64,000 bases of DNA from assembly GCA_963837695.1 (NCBI GenBank), contig CAWINZ010000001.1:1-64000 (forward strand). The letters are read 5' to 3'. The notes beneath the pieces were generated by a model. That model was not told where the DNA came from. It did no database searches and saw only the letters and a list, made by a program, of their open reading frames with translations. The translations under genes and the position numbers were made by a program. This document shows positions 31,265 to 39,919 of this stretch, one piece after another. The DNA is from VRUE01 sp963837695. Its GTDB lineage: Bacteria; Actinomycetota; Thermoleophilia; Solirubrobacterales; 70-9. Position 1 is the stretch's first letter, and every line of letters starts with the position of its first letter.

Positions 31265-32344
31265 CTATTCCTTCAAGAACCCAGGCACGTCGATGTCGTC
31301 GTCCGAGACCCGCAGTTTGCGGATGTCCGTGTCCTCGGCCGAGATCCGCGGCCGGCTCTCGTAGCGACGGCGGACCCGCTGTGGCGAACGGGCGAGAAGC
31401 TCGAACCCCTCAAAGCCGGTGGCGATCACCGTGACGCGAACCTCGTCGCGCATCGACTGGTCGACGACCGAGCCGAAGATGATGTTGGCGTTGTCGTCGG
31501 CTTCGGCCTGGACCAGCTGCGCCGCCTCGTTGACCTCGAAGAGGCCGAGGTCCTCGGGGCCGGTGATGTTCAGCAGCATGCCCGTCGCGCCCTTGATCGA
31601 CTCCTCGATCAAGGGCGAGGTGACGGCCGCCTTGGCGGCGTCGACCGCGCGCGACTCGCCCGAGGCGGAGCCGACGCCCATCAGCGCCGAGCCGGCGTCG
31701 CGCATGATCGTGCGCACGTCGGCGAAGTCGAGGTTGATCAGGCCGGGGATCGTGATCAGGTCGGTGATCCCCTGCACGCCCTGGCGCAGGATGTCGTCGG
31801 CCTGGCGGAATGCCTCCAGCACCGAGGTCCGCCGCTCCACGGCCTGCAAGAGCTTCTCGTTGGGGACGATGATCAGGGTGTCGACGTTGTTGCGCAGTTT
31901 CTCGATCCCCTCGAGCGCCTGCTGCATCCGCCGTTTGCCCTCGAACTCGAAAGGCTTGGTGACCGCGCCCACGGTAAGGGCGCCGATCTCTTCCTTGGCG
32001 ATCTCGGCGATGACCGGCGCCGAGCCGGTTCCGGTGCCGCCGCCCTCGCCAGCGGTGACGAAGACCATATCGGCGCCCTTCAGCGCCTCCTTGATCTCGT
32101 CGCGACTCTCCGCCGCGGCGCCCGCCCCGACCTCGGGGTTACCGCCGGCACCGAGCCCGCGAGTCAGCTCCTGCCCGATCGAGAGCTTGATGTCGGCGTC
32201 GCATGCCTGCAGCGCCTGCGCATCCGTGTTGACCGCGACGAACTCGACGCCGCGAATTCCGGCATCGACCATACGGCTGACGGCATTGGTACCGCCGCCG
32301 CCTGCTCCGACGACCTTGATCACGGCCAGGTAAGTGGATTCCAT
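31265..32344 (-). CDS. ftsZ: Cell division protein FtsZ
   Basis: The tubulin-like GTPase that forms the Z ring; 359 residues, intact. Residues 11-19 hold the first Gly-rich loop, residues about 101-107 the tubulin signature GGGTGTG, and 204-210 the T7 loop NLDFADV with the catalytic Asp. The C-terminal peptide DDDIDVPGFLKE is the conserved anchor for SepF/FtsA-type partners. The start ATG 32344 is preceded by purine-rich GGGAG. It has its own consensus promoter about 125 bases upstream. Confidence 0.97.
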   Translation of the reverse strand: MESTYLAVIKVVGAGGGGTNAVSRMVDAGIRGVEFVAVNTDAQALQACDADIKLSIGQELTRGLGAGGNPEVGAGAAAESRDEIKEALKGADMVFVTAGEGGGTGTGSAPVIAEIAKEEIGALTVGAVTKPFEFEGKRRMQQALEGIEKLRNNVDTLIIVPNEKLLQAVERRTSVLEAFRQADDILRQGVQGITDLITIPGLINLDFADVRTIMRDAGSALMGVGSASGESRAVDAAKAAVTSPLIEESIKGATGMLLNITGPEDLGLFEVNEAAQLVQAEADDNANIIFGSVVDQSMRDEVRVTVIATGFEGFELLARSPQRVRRRYESRPRISAEDTDIRKLRVSDDDIDVPGFLKE

Positions 32345-32466
32345 CTCCCGATTTCTCCAGCTGCCGCCCCTGAGGGGCTGGCGTTTGAGTTGAGCCTTTA
32401 TTCCGTCCGACGCTTCAGTGAGGCTTAAGGGTTGAAGCCTACTCCTGAACCACGGAAATTGCGCTC

Positions 32467-32495
32467 AACGTAGGGCATTCTCGGGGTCCTGTCAA
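32467..32495 (-). promoter_or_regulatory. Sigma70-type promoter for ftsZ
   Basis: On the minus strand a perfect -35 TTGACA (32490-32495) is followed by a 17-base spacer and a -10 TACGTT (32467-32472), which fits TAnnnT. Predicted transcription begins near 32459, giving ftsZ a leader of about 115 bases. No gene lies between. It is preceded by a hairpin that would isolate it from upstream mur/fts transcription. Confidence 0.7.
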
Positions 32496-32519
32496 ACGCG
32501 CGGGAGACATCCTGCAAGC

Positions 32520-32550
32520 GCCAAGTCTCAATGCCTACTTGAGACTTGGC
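32520..32550 (-). terminator. 12-bp perfect hairpin between ftsQ and the ftsZ promoter
   Basis: Arms at 32520-32531 and 32539-32550 are exact reverse complements around a seven-base loop. It lies 26 bases after the ftsQ stop and 25 bases before the ftsZ -35. No T tract follows. It is a likely end of the murD-ftsQ transcript. Confidence 0.55.
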
Positions 32551-32575
32551 CTAGTCTAACCCTATGGTCGAGGGT

Positions 32576-33103
32576 TCATTCAACGGGTGGAAGCGTATGC
32601 CCAGAGCCGCCTACGGCGGCATGCCCTGGCGTATGCAGGTCTACATAATCGAGCGCCGTGATCGACGGGTCGGCGAGCACCGCCGCCGCCGCCTTCCACT
32701 TCTTGCCGGCCTGGGACGCATCGCCGAAGCGCAGTTCGATCCCCGAGCGCAGCGTCACGTCGACGCCGGTTTCGCCGTAATAGCTGCTCTCGAGGTATGG
32801 GCGCAGCGCAGCCGGGGCAGCGCCGAGGACGCGGGCCTGCTGCAACACCGGGCCCGCCAACCTGCCCCCTTTTGGCGGTTCCGAGAGTGGCAGGGACGGG
32901 AGAGGCTGTTCTTCGGAGAGCGGCAGCCAGGTGAGGATCTGACCGTCAGGCCCGACCGCGATCGCGTCCGACCCCGTCCCGATCGTCGCCGTGGCGACCA
33001 GGGGCTCGAGGTGGGGCTCGACGGTGGAGTCGCGGACCACGAACCAGTAGGCGCAGAACAAGGCGACGAAAACCAGCCCCAGCGCAATCAGCCGACGCCT
33101 CAC
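32576..33103 (-). CDS. ftsQ: FtsQ/DivIB-like division protein, short form
   Basis: About 175 residues. One membrane helix near the N terminus (RRRLIALGLVFVALFCAYWF), then a beta domain with VGPDGQILTWLPL, GVDVTLRSGIELRFGDA and SITALDYVDLHTPG, the pattern of the FtsQ/DivIB C-terminal fold. The usual POTRA domain (about 70 residues) between the helix and the beta domain appears to be missing. The start GTG 33103 overlaps the murB TGA (GTGA); a TTG at 33112 is an alternative. Position between murB and ftsZ supports the call. Confidence 0.7.
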   Translation of the reverse strand: MRRRLIALGLVFVALFCAYWFVVRDSTVEPHLEPLVATATIGTGSDAIAVGPDGQILTWLPLSEEQPLPSLPLSEPPKGGRLAGPVLQQARVLGAAPAALRPYLESSYYGETGVDVTLRSGIELRFGDASQAGKKWKAAAAVLADPSITALDYVDLHTPGHAAVGGSGHTLPPVE

Positions 33104-34014
33104 AGCTCCCAACCCTCCGGCCAGCGCACCTCGCCGAGAAGCTGTACCTCGGGTTCGAGCACGACGCCGAAGCGCTCATGGACACGGCGCCGCCCGGTGG
33201 CCATCAGCGCGAGCACGTCGGCGGTCTTGGCCTCGCCGGTGTTCTCGACGAAGTTCGCGTGCTTAGGCGAGAAACGGGCGCCGCCGATCGCGAGGCCGTG
33301 GCAGCCCGCGTCCTCGAGCAGTTGTCCGGCGGTGCGGCCCTCGGCGCGCTCGTCCTCAGGGTTCTTGAAGGTCGAGCCAAAGGTCTTGATCCCGGACGGC
33401 TGCGCCTCGTGGCGCCTCTTCCGCATCCCGGCCATGGTCGCCTTGATTGCCTCGGGGTCGCCGGGCTCGAGCCCAAACGATGCCCGGGCGACGACCTCGT
33501 CCGGGCCGAGGTTGGAGTTGCGGTAGCCGAACCCGAGCTGCTCCGGGGCGCGACGGTCCAGCCCGCGCGCCGTGCAGACCTCCACCCACTCCAGCACCTC
33601 GGCGAGCTGGCCGCCGTAGGCGTTGGCGTTCATCCTCACCGCGCCGCCGACGGTGCCGGGGATGTTGACGCCGAACTCGAGGCCCGCCAGGCCCCATCCG
33701 GCCGCTTTGGTCGCTGCCGAGGGGAGCCGCGCGCCACCGCCGCAGAGCAACCGTCCGCCTTCGTGGGCGACCGCGGCAAGCGCGCCATCGAGCTTCAGCG
33801 CCAAGCCGCGGAAACCCTCGTCGGCGACGAGCAGATTCGAGCCCGAGCCGACCACGCCGAGCGTGATCCCCTCCTCGCCGGCCCAGGCGAGGAGCTCCTC
33901 CAACTGCTCGACATCGTCCGCACGGCCAAACCAATCGGCCGCACCGCCGGTGCGCACGGTGGTCAGGCGGGCAAGCGGGTAGTTCCGCTCGACCCTGGGA
34001 GGAGGGGAGCTCAT
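33100..34014 (-). CDS. murB: UDP-N-acetylenolpyruvoylglucosamine reductase
   Basis: A FAD enzyme that reduces enolpyruvyl-UDP-GlcNAc to UDP-MurNAc. RTGGAADWFG, LGVVGSGSNLLVADEGFRGL, GLAGLEFGVNIPGTVGGAVR, MNANAYGGQ, FGSTFKNPEDERAEGRTAGQ and GARFSPKHANFVENTGEA are family blocks; 304 residues is normal for type IIa/IIb. ATG 34014 overlaps the murC stop as ATGA. Confidence 0.95.
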   Translation of the reverse strand: MSSPPPRVERNYPLARLTTVRTGGAADWFGRADDVEQLEELLAWAGEEGITLGVVGSGSNLLVADEGFRGLALKLDGALAAVAHEGGRLLCGGGARLPSAATKAAGWGLAGLEFGVNIPGTVGGAVRMNANAYGGQLAEVLEWVEVCTARGLDRRAPEQLGFGYRNSNLGPDEVVARASFGLEPGDPEAIKATMAGMRKRRHEAQPSGIKTFGSTFKNPEDERAEGRTAGQLLEDAGCHGLAIGGARFSPKHANFVENTGEAKTADVLALMATGRRRVHERFGVVLEPEVQLLGEVRWPEGWEL

Positions 34015-35336
34015 TCCTCTCCCCCGTCCTCGACCAGCGACTCGCCGAGCTTGAAGACGTCACCGGCGCCGATCGTGACCAGCACGGCCCCGGGCTCCAG
34101 GCGCGGTTCCAGCGCCGCCTGCGCCTGCGCGCGGGTCGGCGTCCAGAAAACGCGCCTACCTGCCATCCGGTCCGCGGCGGCGCGGGCGACGTCGAGGCCG
34201 CTGACACCCGCCAGCTCCCCGACCGGCTGCTCGCGGGCCGGGTAGACGTCGAGCACGGCGACTTCGTCGGCCAGCGCCAGCGCGGCTCCAAACTGGTCGG
34301 CCAGGGCCTTGGTGCGCGAGTAGAGATGTGGCTGGAAGGCGGCGACCAGACGCGTCGGCGACATCTCCCGCAGCGCCCCGAGCGCCGCCCGCACCTCGGT
34401 CGGGTGATGGGCGTAGTCGTCGTATATGCGAGCCCCGCCGCGCTCGCCCTTGAGCTCGAGCCGGCGGCGGACGCCGGGGAAGCCGGCCAGCGCCGCGGCG
34501 ACGGCGTCGAGATCGAAGCCGGCGAGCTCGGCGGCGGCGAGCGCGGCGCGCGCGTTGAGCACATTGTGCGCCCCCGGCACAGCCAGCGAAAGCTCTGCCG
34601 ACCCCGGCGACTCACCGTCAAAAACACCACCCGACCTGCATCGAACCCCCATTACGGGTTCGATGCAGGTCGGGTCGTCCGCGGGGAGGGCGACGGCGTT
34701 TGCGCTTGCGGTGAACTCAGCGAACGCGGTCCGCAGCTCGGCCATCGACCCCCAGCGCGAGTGGTGATCCATCTCGATGTTGGTGATCACGGCAATCTCG
34801 GGTGCCAGCTCGAGGAAGCTGGCGTCGCTCTCGTCGGCCTCCGCGACGACCCACCCCCCCGCGCCCCAGCCGGCGTTGGCGACCGTCCCCCCCGGCCCCA
34901 GACCGGGAACCTCGCCGCCGATAAAGAAGGCGGGGTCGGCGCCGATCTCGCGCAGGGCCCAGGCGAGCATCGCGGTCGTCGTCGTCTTGCCGTGGGTACC
35001 GGCGACCGCGATCAGCCGCTTCTCGGCGCAGAGCTCGGCCAGCAGCTCACCACGGTGGCGGATGTCCAGATCCCGCTCACGGGCGAGCCTCAGCTCCGGG
35101 TTGTCGGCGTCGATCGCGGTCGAGACGATCACCTCGGCCGCGTCGGGCAGATTGGTTGCGTCGTGACCGACGACGGGCGCAATCCCGCCGGCGCGCAGCC
35201 GCTCCATGTAGGAGGAGTCGGCGCGATCGCTGCCGCTCACGCTCGCGCCGAGCTCCTGGCAGACCAGCGCCAGGCCGCTCATCCCGGCACCGCCGATGCC
35301 GATGAAATGCAGACGGCGGCCACCCCACTCCTTCAT
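34011..35336 (-). CDS. murC: UDP-N-acetylmuramate-L-alanine ligase
   Basis: 441 residues, uninterrupted. HFIGIGGAGMSGLALVCQEL (NAD-like fold), VAGTHGKTTTTAMLAWALRE (ATP loop), VITNIEMDHHSRWGS, VPGAHNVLNARAALAAAE and YDDYAHHPTEVRAALGALRE identify MurC. Between LPADDP and LSLAVPGAHN the usual segment of roughly 55 residues is replaced by about 34 residues, part of which (about TCIEPVMGVRCRSG) is encoded by a perfect palindrome. The enzyme adds the first amino acid of the peptidoglycan stem. Confidence 0.93.
   Translation of the reverse strand: MKEWGGRRLHFIGIGGAGMSGLALVCQELGASVSGSDRADSSYMERLRAGGIAPVVGHDATNLPDAAEVIVSTAIDADNPELRLARERDLDIRHRGELLAELCAEKRLIAVAGTHGKTTTTAMLAWALREIGADPAFFIGGEVPGLGPGGTVANAGWGAGGWVVAEADESDASFLELAPEIAVITNIEMDHHSRWGSMAELRTAFAEFTASANAVALPADDPTCIEPVMGVRCRSGGVFDGESPGSAELSLAVPGAHNVLNARAALAAAELAGFDLDAVAAALAGFPGVRRRLELKGERGGARIYDDYAHHPTEVRAALGALREMSPTRLVAAFQPHLYSRTKALADQFGAALALADEVAVLDVYPAREQPVGELAGVSGLDVARAAADRMAGRRVFWTPTRAQAQAALEPRLEPGAVLVTIGAGDVFKLGESLVEDGGEE
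34629..34675. repeat. Perfect 20-bp palindrome embedded in the murC coding sequence
   Basis: Arms at 34629-34648 and 34656-34675 are exact reverse complements; the loop is seven bases. It is translated in frame as part of MurC. The surrounding codons (GGT GGT GTT TTT on the minus strand) are less GC-biased than the rest of the gene. Such structure is unusual in a coding region and resembles palindromic elements that insert in frame. Confidence 0.7.
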
Positions 35337-36424
35337 GCGCCCACCGCGGCAAGAACCTGGTCGGCGATGCGGCGCGCCGCATCCGGCTTGGCGAGCGAGG
35401 CCGAGGCAGCGGCCATCGCCGCCAAGCGTGGCTCGTCGTGGAGGAGGGCACCGATCTCGGTGGCGAGGCGGTCGGCGTCGAGCTCGTCGTCGCGAATCAC
35501 GGTCGCGGCACCTGCCTCAGCCATCCAGGCGGCGTTGCTCTCCTGGTGACCGCCGGCAGCGAAGGGGTAGGGAACGAGCACCGCCGGTCGGCCGATCGCG
35601 GTCAGCTCGAAGATCGACCCCCCGGCCCGGCCAAGCACCAGGTCGCAGGCAGCGAGGCAGTCGCCGAGGTCGGGCTCGTAGGCGAGCAGCGTGTAGCGAT
35701 CGCTGTGCGGCGCCGCGGCGAGGCGCTGCTCGAGCCGCGCGAAGTCGCGCTGACCGGCGAGATGGATGACACTGAAATCGCGGCCGTCCTGCTCGGCCAG
35801 AGCCGCGAGCGCACACTCGTTGATCGAGCGCGCCCCCTGACTACCGCCCATCACCAGCAGGCAGCGGGCATGCGGTGAGATTCCGAAGCGCTCACGCGCA
35901 GCACCCCGATCCGCCGCCAGCACCGCCTCCGGCACCGGGCGCCCGGTGACCAGGTAGCGCTCCCCCTCGCGCCCGGCGATCGGGAAGGCCAGGCAGACCC
36001 GTCGTGCCCGGCGGGCGAGCAGGCGGTTGGCGAGGCCGAGATGGCTGTCGGCCTCGGTGAGCACCAGGGGGACGCGCGCGAGCGTCGCCGCGACGCCGGC
36101 CGGCCCGGCGACAAAACCGCCGCCGCCCATCACCACGTCCGGGCGCCGGCGCCAGAGCACTCGCAGGGCGGCTCCGGCGGCGCCGATCGCCTCGACAGCG
36201 GCCACGGCAGCGCGCAGGCGGTTGCCGCGGTCGATGCCGCGCACCTTGACGAAGTCGATCTCGTAACCGGCGGCCGGCACCAGCTCGGCCTCGATCCGCT
36301 CGCGGGTGCCGAGGAAGGTGACCTCGGCACCGCTAGCCCGAAGCTCGTCGGCGACCGCCATGGCCGGCACTACGTGACCGGCCGTTCCCCCGGCTGCCAC
36401 TACCACTCTTGCGACTTCTCGCAC
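35333..36424 (-). CDS. murG: UDP-GlcNAc:lipid I N-acetylglucosaminyltransferase
   Basis: It makes lipid II at the inner membrane. VVAAGGTAGHVVPAMAVADE (GGxxGH), VRGIDRGNRLRAAVAAVEAI, DVVMGGGGFVAGPAGVAA, TEADSHLGLANRLLA, VMGGSQGARSINECALAALA and GGHQESNAAWMAEAGAA are the MurG blocks. GTG 36424 was picked because VARVVVAAGG follows within four residues. The frame is open further upstream, and the start lies inside the 3' end of ftsW. Confidence 0.93.
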   Translation of the reverse strand: MREVARVVVAAGGTAGHVVPAMAVADELRASGAEVTFLGTRERIEAELVPAAGYEIDFVKVRGIDRGNRLRAAVAAVEAIGAAGAALRVLWRRRPDVVMGGGGFVAGPAGVAATLARVPLVLTEADSHLGLANRLLARRARRVCLAFPIAGREGERYLVTGRPVPEAVLAADRGAARERFGISPHARCLLVMGGSQGARSINECALAALAEQDGRDFSVIHLAGQRDFARLEQRLAAAPHSDRYTLLAYEPDLGDCLAACDLVLGRAGGSIFELTAIGRPAVLVPYPFAAGGHQESNAAWMAEAGAATVIRDDELDADRLATEIGALLHDEPRLAAMAAASASLAKPDAARRIADQVLAAVGA

Positions 36425-37664
36425 TGCTCGATCGACTCCTTCCGCGCGCGGGCTTGCGCCCACCTTCGACGACGCGCAGTTTGCCAGCGCGGGCGGTCCC
36501 CCCGCGGGCGACGTTGAGGATCAGCCCGACGGCGAACAGCGTCGCCATCAGACTGCTGTTGCCGTAGGAGACAAAGGGAAGCGGCACGCCGGTCAGCGGG
36601 GCCAGGCCCATCACCGCGAAGAGGTTGATCGTCGCCTGCACGAGGACGAGCGAGGTGAGCCCCGCGACGAGCAGCTTTCCGTAGCTGTCCTTGGCTTTCT
36701 TGGCGACCTGCAGGCCGGCATAGCCAAAGAGGGAGAAGAGGCCGACGACGCCGAGGATCCCGACCAGCCCGAGCTCCTCGCCGATCACCGCCGAGATCAT
36801 GTCGGTGTGTGCCTCGGGCAGGTAGAAGGCCTTCTGCACACCGTTGCCGATGCCGACCCCGAAGAGGCCGCCGGAACCGAGCGCGATCTTGGCCTGCGCG
36901 GCCTGAAAGCCGGCGCCCCCGGCGTCGGCACCGGGATTGAGAAAGCCGGTCAGCCGCGCCATCCGGTAGGGCTCGATCACGGTCATCAAGAGGGCGAAGA
37001 AGGCCAGCGCGGCGGCGATCAGGGCGAGGTCGCGGATGCGCATGCCGGCCGCGACCAGGGTCGCGGCAACGGCAAAGGAGACGACCATCGCGGTGCCCAG
37101 ATCGGGCTCGGCGGCGATCAGCAGGGTGGCCGCGCCGACGACGAGCAGGAACGGCATCAGCCCCTGCAGCGTGCGCGCTCGTTTCGGCTTGCGCGCCAGC
37201 AGGTCGGCGCCGTAGAGGATCAGCGCGACCTTGGCCAGCTCGGAGGGCTGCAGCTGGATGAAACTGGGCCCGATCCAGCGACTGGAGCCGTTGACCGTGG
37301 TGCCACCGAAGAGCACTGCGAGCAGCAGGAAGAGCGAGATCCCGAGGATCGCCGGGGTCAGCCGGCGGACCGTCTCCAGCCCGTGGCGCGCGGCCAGGTG
37401 CATGATCCCCAGCCCGACCGCGCCAAAGAGCAGGGTGCGCTTCAGGTAAAAGGCGCTGTCGGAAAGGCCGCCGTTGCTGAGGATCCGCGTGGTCGAGCTG
37501 GCCGAGAAAACCATCACGGCGCCAAAGGCGAGCAGGCAGAGCGTCGCGGTGAGCAGCATGTTGTACTCGGCGGGAAGGCTGGCGGCGCGGCGCTTCTTCT
37601 TCGCCTTGCCGTTCCGGGCCTTCGCGCCGCCGAGGCGGGGAAGGGACAGGACGCGAGCGCTCAT
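36333..37664 (-). CDS. ftsW: Lipid II polymerase / division protein FtsW
   Basis: SEDS glycosyltransferase with about ten membrane helices. Signatures: FSASSTTRI, NGSSRWIGPSFIQLQPSELA, IAAEPDLGTAMVV, YLPEAHTDMISAVIGEELGL and GLAPLTGVPLPFVSYGNSSL. The last 45 residues are an Arg/Ser/Gly-rich tail that overlaps the murG start by about 90 bases in another frame; an alternative frame ends at 36400 (IEQCEKSQEW). The overlap is long for this pair, so the true stop may be near 36400. Start ATG 37664. Confidence 0.93.
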   Translation of the reverse strand: MSARVLSLPRLGGAKARNGKAKKKRRAASLPAEYNMLLTATLCLLAFGAVMVFSASSTTRILSNGGLSDSAFYLKRTLLFGAVGLGIMHLAARHGLETVRRLTPAILGISLFLLLAVLFGGTTVNGSSRWIGPSFIQLQPSELAKVALILYGADLLARKPKRARTLQGLMPFLLVVGAATLLIAAEPDLGTAMVVSFAVAATLVAAGMRIRDLALIAAALAFFALLMTVIEPYRMARLTGFLNPGADAGGAGFQAAQAKIALGSGGLFGVGIGNGVQKAFYLPEAHTDMISAVIGEELGLVGILGVVGLFSLFGYAGLQVAKKAKDSYGKLLVAGLTSLVLVQATINLFAVMGLAPLTGVPLPFVSYGNSSLMATLFAVGLILNVARGGTARAGKLRVVEGGRKPARGRSRSSSARSRKSGSGSRGNGRSRSAGHGGRRRASG

Positions 37665-39028
37665 GAGAGCTCCTGGACGATCTCGCGAAAGCGATCGCCA
37701 CGCTGTTCGAAGTTCTCGAAGGCGTCGAAGCTGGCGCAGGCGGGCGAGAGTAGGACGACCTCGCCGGGGCGGGCCGCAGCCGCCGCACGCCGCACCGCGT
37801 CCTCAAGGCCGGCGCAGCGGTGCAGCTCGAAGCCGTCGGAGACAACCGGAGTCAGTTCGGCGGCGAGCCGGTCGGCGGTGGCGCCGATCAGGTAGCAGGC
37901 GGCAGCGCGCTCGCGCAGCGGGTCGAGCAGCGGCGCGAACGGTTCGTTCTTCTCGCTGCCGCCGAGGATCGCGTGGACGCCGCCCTCGAATGCGTCGATC
38001 CCGACGACCGCGGAGGCGACGTTGGTCGCCTTGGAGTCGTTGACGAAGCGGACGCCGCCGATCTCGGCGACGGTCTCCAGCCGGTGAGGCACGCCGGCAA
38101 AGCCGCGCAGCCCCTCGCGGACGGCGTCGCGATCGAGCCCCATCGCCAGCGCCGCGCTCGCCGCGGCAAGCGCGTTGGCGACATTGTGCTCGCCGAACAG
38201 GCCAAGCTCGTCGGTCGCGAGCAGCGGCTCGCCGTCGTAGAAGATCGTCCCCTCGGCCAGCGCCACCTCGCACTCGGGGGCGGCGCCGCGACAGAAGGCG
38301 ATGCGGCGGGCGCAGCCGCCGAGGTCGGCCCCGGCCAGCGCCGGATCGTCGGCGTTGTAGATCGCGATGTCGTCGTTGCCCTGGTTGGCGAAGATGCGCA
38401 GCTTCGCCGCCAGGTAGGAGCCGAGATCCGAGTGGCGGTCGAGGTGGTCGGGGGCGAGATTGAGGAAGACGGCGCACTCGGGAGCGAAGGCTGTGGTGTC
38501 CTCGAGCTGGAAGCTGGAGGCCTCGCAGACGACGGTGGCGGCTGGATCGACGGACCCCGCCAGCGAGGAGAGCGGCGTGCCGACGTTGCCGGCGACGGCG
38601 ACCGGCTCGCCTGCCGTGCGGTAGATGTGACCGAGCAGCTCGACCGTGGTCGTCTTGCCGTTGGTGCCGGTGACGGCGAGGAAGCGGTTGGGAATCGAGC
38701 GCCAGGCAAGCTCGAGCTCACCGACGACGTCGAGGCCACGCTCCAGCGCGGCGGCGATCACCGGAGCCTCCCGGGGCACGCCCGGGCTCTTGACGACGGT
38801 TCGCATGCCATCCAGCTGAGCCAATCCACTCGTATCCAGAAATACTTCGACGCCATCCCCCGCCGCCCCTGCCGCCTCGTCCGGATGTCCGGAATCGACC
38901 CCGGCCACCTCCTTCCCCTGCCCGATCAGAAAACGCGCCACCGAGCGGCCCGAGCGGGCAAGCCCGACAACCAGAAACGGCCCCGCGGGCAAGGGTGGAC
39001 GAGGCTTGCGAGGTGGCGGCGCGCTCAT
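37661..39028 (-). CDS. murD: UDP-N-acetylmuramoylalanine-D-glutamate ligase
   Basis: Adds D-Glu to UDP-MurNAc-Ala. FLVVGLARSGRSVARFLIGQ, VVKSPGVPREAPVI, LAVTGTNGKTTTVELLGHIY (ATP loop), GNVGTPL, FLNLAPDHLDRHSDLGSYLA, GLFGEHNVANALAAASAAL and FVNDSKATNVASAVVGIDAF are all present. 455 residues from ATG 39028. It is the first gene of the local cluster; murE, murF and mraY are not adjacent, so the dcw cluster is split. Confidence 0.95.
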   Translation of the reverse strand: MSAPPPRKPRPPLPAGPFLVVGLARSGRSVARFLIGQGKEVAGVDSGHPDEAAGAAGDGVEVFLDTSGLAQLDGMRTVVKSPGVPREAPVIAAALERGLDVVGELELAWRSIPNRFLAVTGTNGKTTTVELLGHIYRTAGEPVAVAGNVGTPLSSLAGSVDPAATVVCEASSFQLEDTTAFAPECAVFLNLAPDHLDRHSDLGSYLAAKLRIFANQGNDDIAIYNADDPALAGADLGGCARRIAFCRGAAPECEVALAEGTIFYDGEPLLATDELGLFGEHNVANALAAASAALAMGLDRDAVREGLRGFAGVPHRLETVAEIGGVRFVNDSKATNVASAVVGIDAFEGGVHAILGGSEKNEPFAPLLDPLRERAAACYLIGATADRLAAELTPVVSDGFELHRCAGLEDAVRRAAAAARPGEVVLLSPACASFDAFENFEQRGDRFREIVQELS

Positions 39029-39074
39029 CCCGCCTATCTTCGCCGCCGCCGCGGCTGCCTCCTGTGCGGAGGCC

Positions 39075-39812
39075 TCAGTAGAGCGCCGCGGCCAGGCGCT
39101 TGCGGTACTCGCGGGCCGTCGGGTCGCCCGGGTCGAGTTCGCTGAGGATGCCGACGACGGTGCGGCGCAGGGCCTCGCGGGTGTCCTCGTCCGCGCTGCC
39201 GAACTCCCCGAGCAGGGCGTCGAGCGCCGCCTCGCGATGGCCGCGGTCGAGGGTTGCGAAAGCCTCCGTCCCGATGCCCCCTTTTGCCAGGCGCACCCGG
39301 GCGGCGATCCCCTCGGCCGCAAAGTCGCCCTCGTGCGGCTCGACCGCCTCGAGCGCCTCCTCCGCCGCCCCACGCTCCAACCGCGCCCTGGCAAGCGCGA
39401 CGGCGATGTCGGCACGGCGCGGCTCCAGTTCGGCCGCCTCACGCAGGGAGAGCTCGTCCCCTTTGTCCAACAGCTCGTCGGCCCGCGAGGGAACCAGGGA
39501 GTCGAACAGCTCTTCGACCTTCACCTTCGGCAGGACGCCGACGAACTCGCTCGCGACCTTGCCGTCGCGAAAGGCCTTCACCGCCGGGATGCCCTGCACC
39601 TTGTAGCGGGCCGCCAGAGCCTGGTTCGAGTCGACGTCGACCTTGGCCAACACCACCTTGCCGCCGCGAGCCGCCTCGGCAGCCTCCAGCGCGGGCGTCA
39701 GCGTGCGGCAGGGTCCGCACCACTCGGCCCAGAAGTCGACCACGACGGGGACCTGCCTGGAGCGCTCGATCACCTCCTGGCCGAAGCTCGCCTCGGTTAC
39801 GTCGATCGACAC
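39075..39812 (-). CDS. Thioredoxin-fold protein with TPR region (CnoX/YbbN-like)
   Basis: 245 residues. The thioredoxin domain (residues about 1-110) has the redox site WAEWCGPC and the cis-Pro segment VQGIPAVKAFRDG. The C-terminal half is alpha-helical with TPR-like repeats (LEPRRADIAVALARARLERG), as in CnoX/YbbN chaperedoxins that protect clients from over-oxidation. The start GTG 39812 lies just before the first strand. It is immediately upstream of murD on the same strand and divergent from the SnoaL-like gene. Confidence 0.8.
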   Translation of the reverse strand: MSIDVTEASFGQEVIERSRQVPVVVDFWAEWCGPCRTLTPALEAAEAARGGKVVLAKVDVDSNQALAARYKVQGIPAVKAFRDGKVASEFVGVLPKVKVEELFDSLVPSRADELLDKGDELSLREAAELEPRRADIAVALARARLERGAAEEALEAVEPHEGDFAAEGIAARVRLAKGGIGTEAFATLDRGHREAALDALLGEFGSADEDTREALRRTVVGILSELDPGDPTAREYRKRLAAALY

Positions 39813-39919
39813 GCCCCGAAGATTAGACCGGCTCCCGTCCTGCGGGAATTCACGGATGCGGCCGCGAATCGCGCCGGTACCGTCTCCATCAGGCGGGGAA
39901 CTTCCACGAAGGAGGAGAG

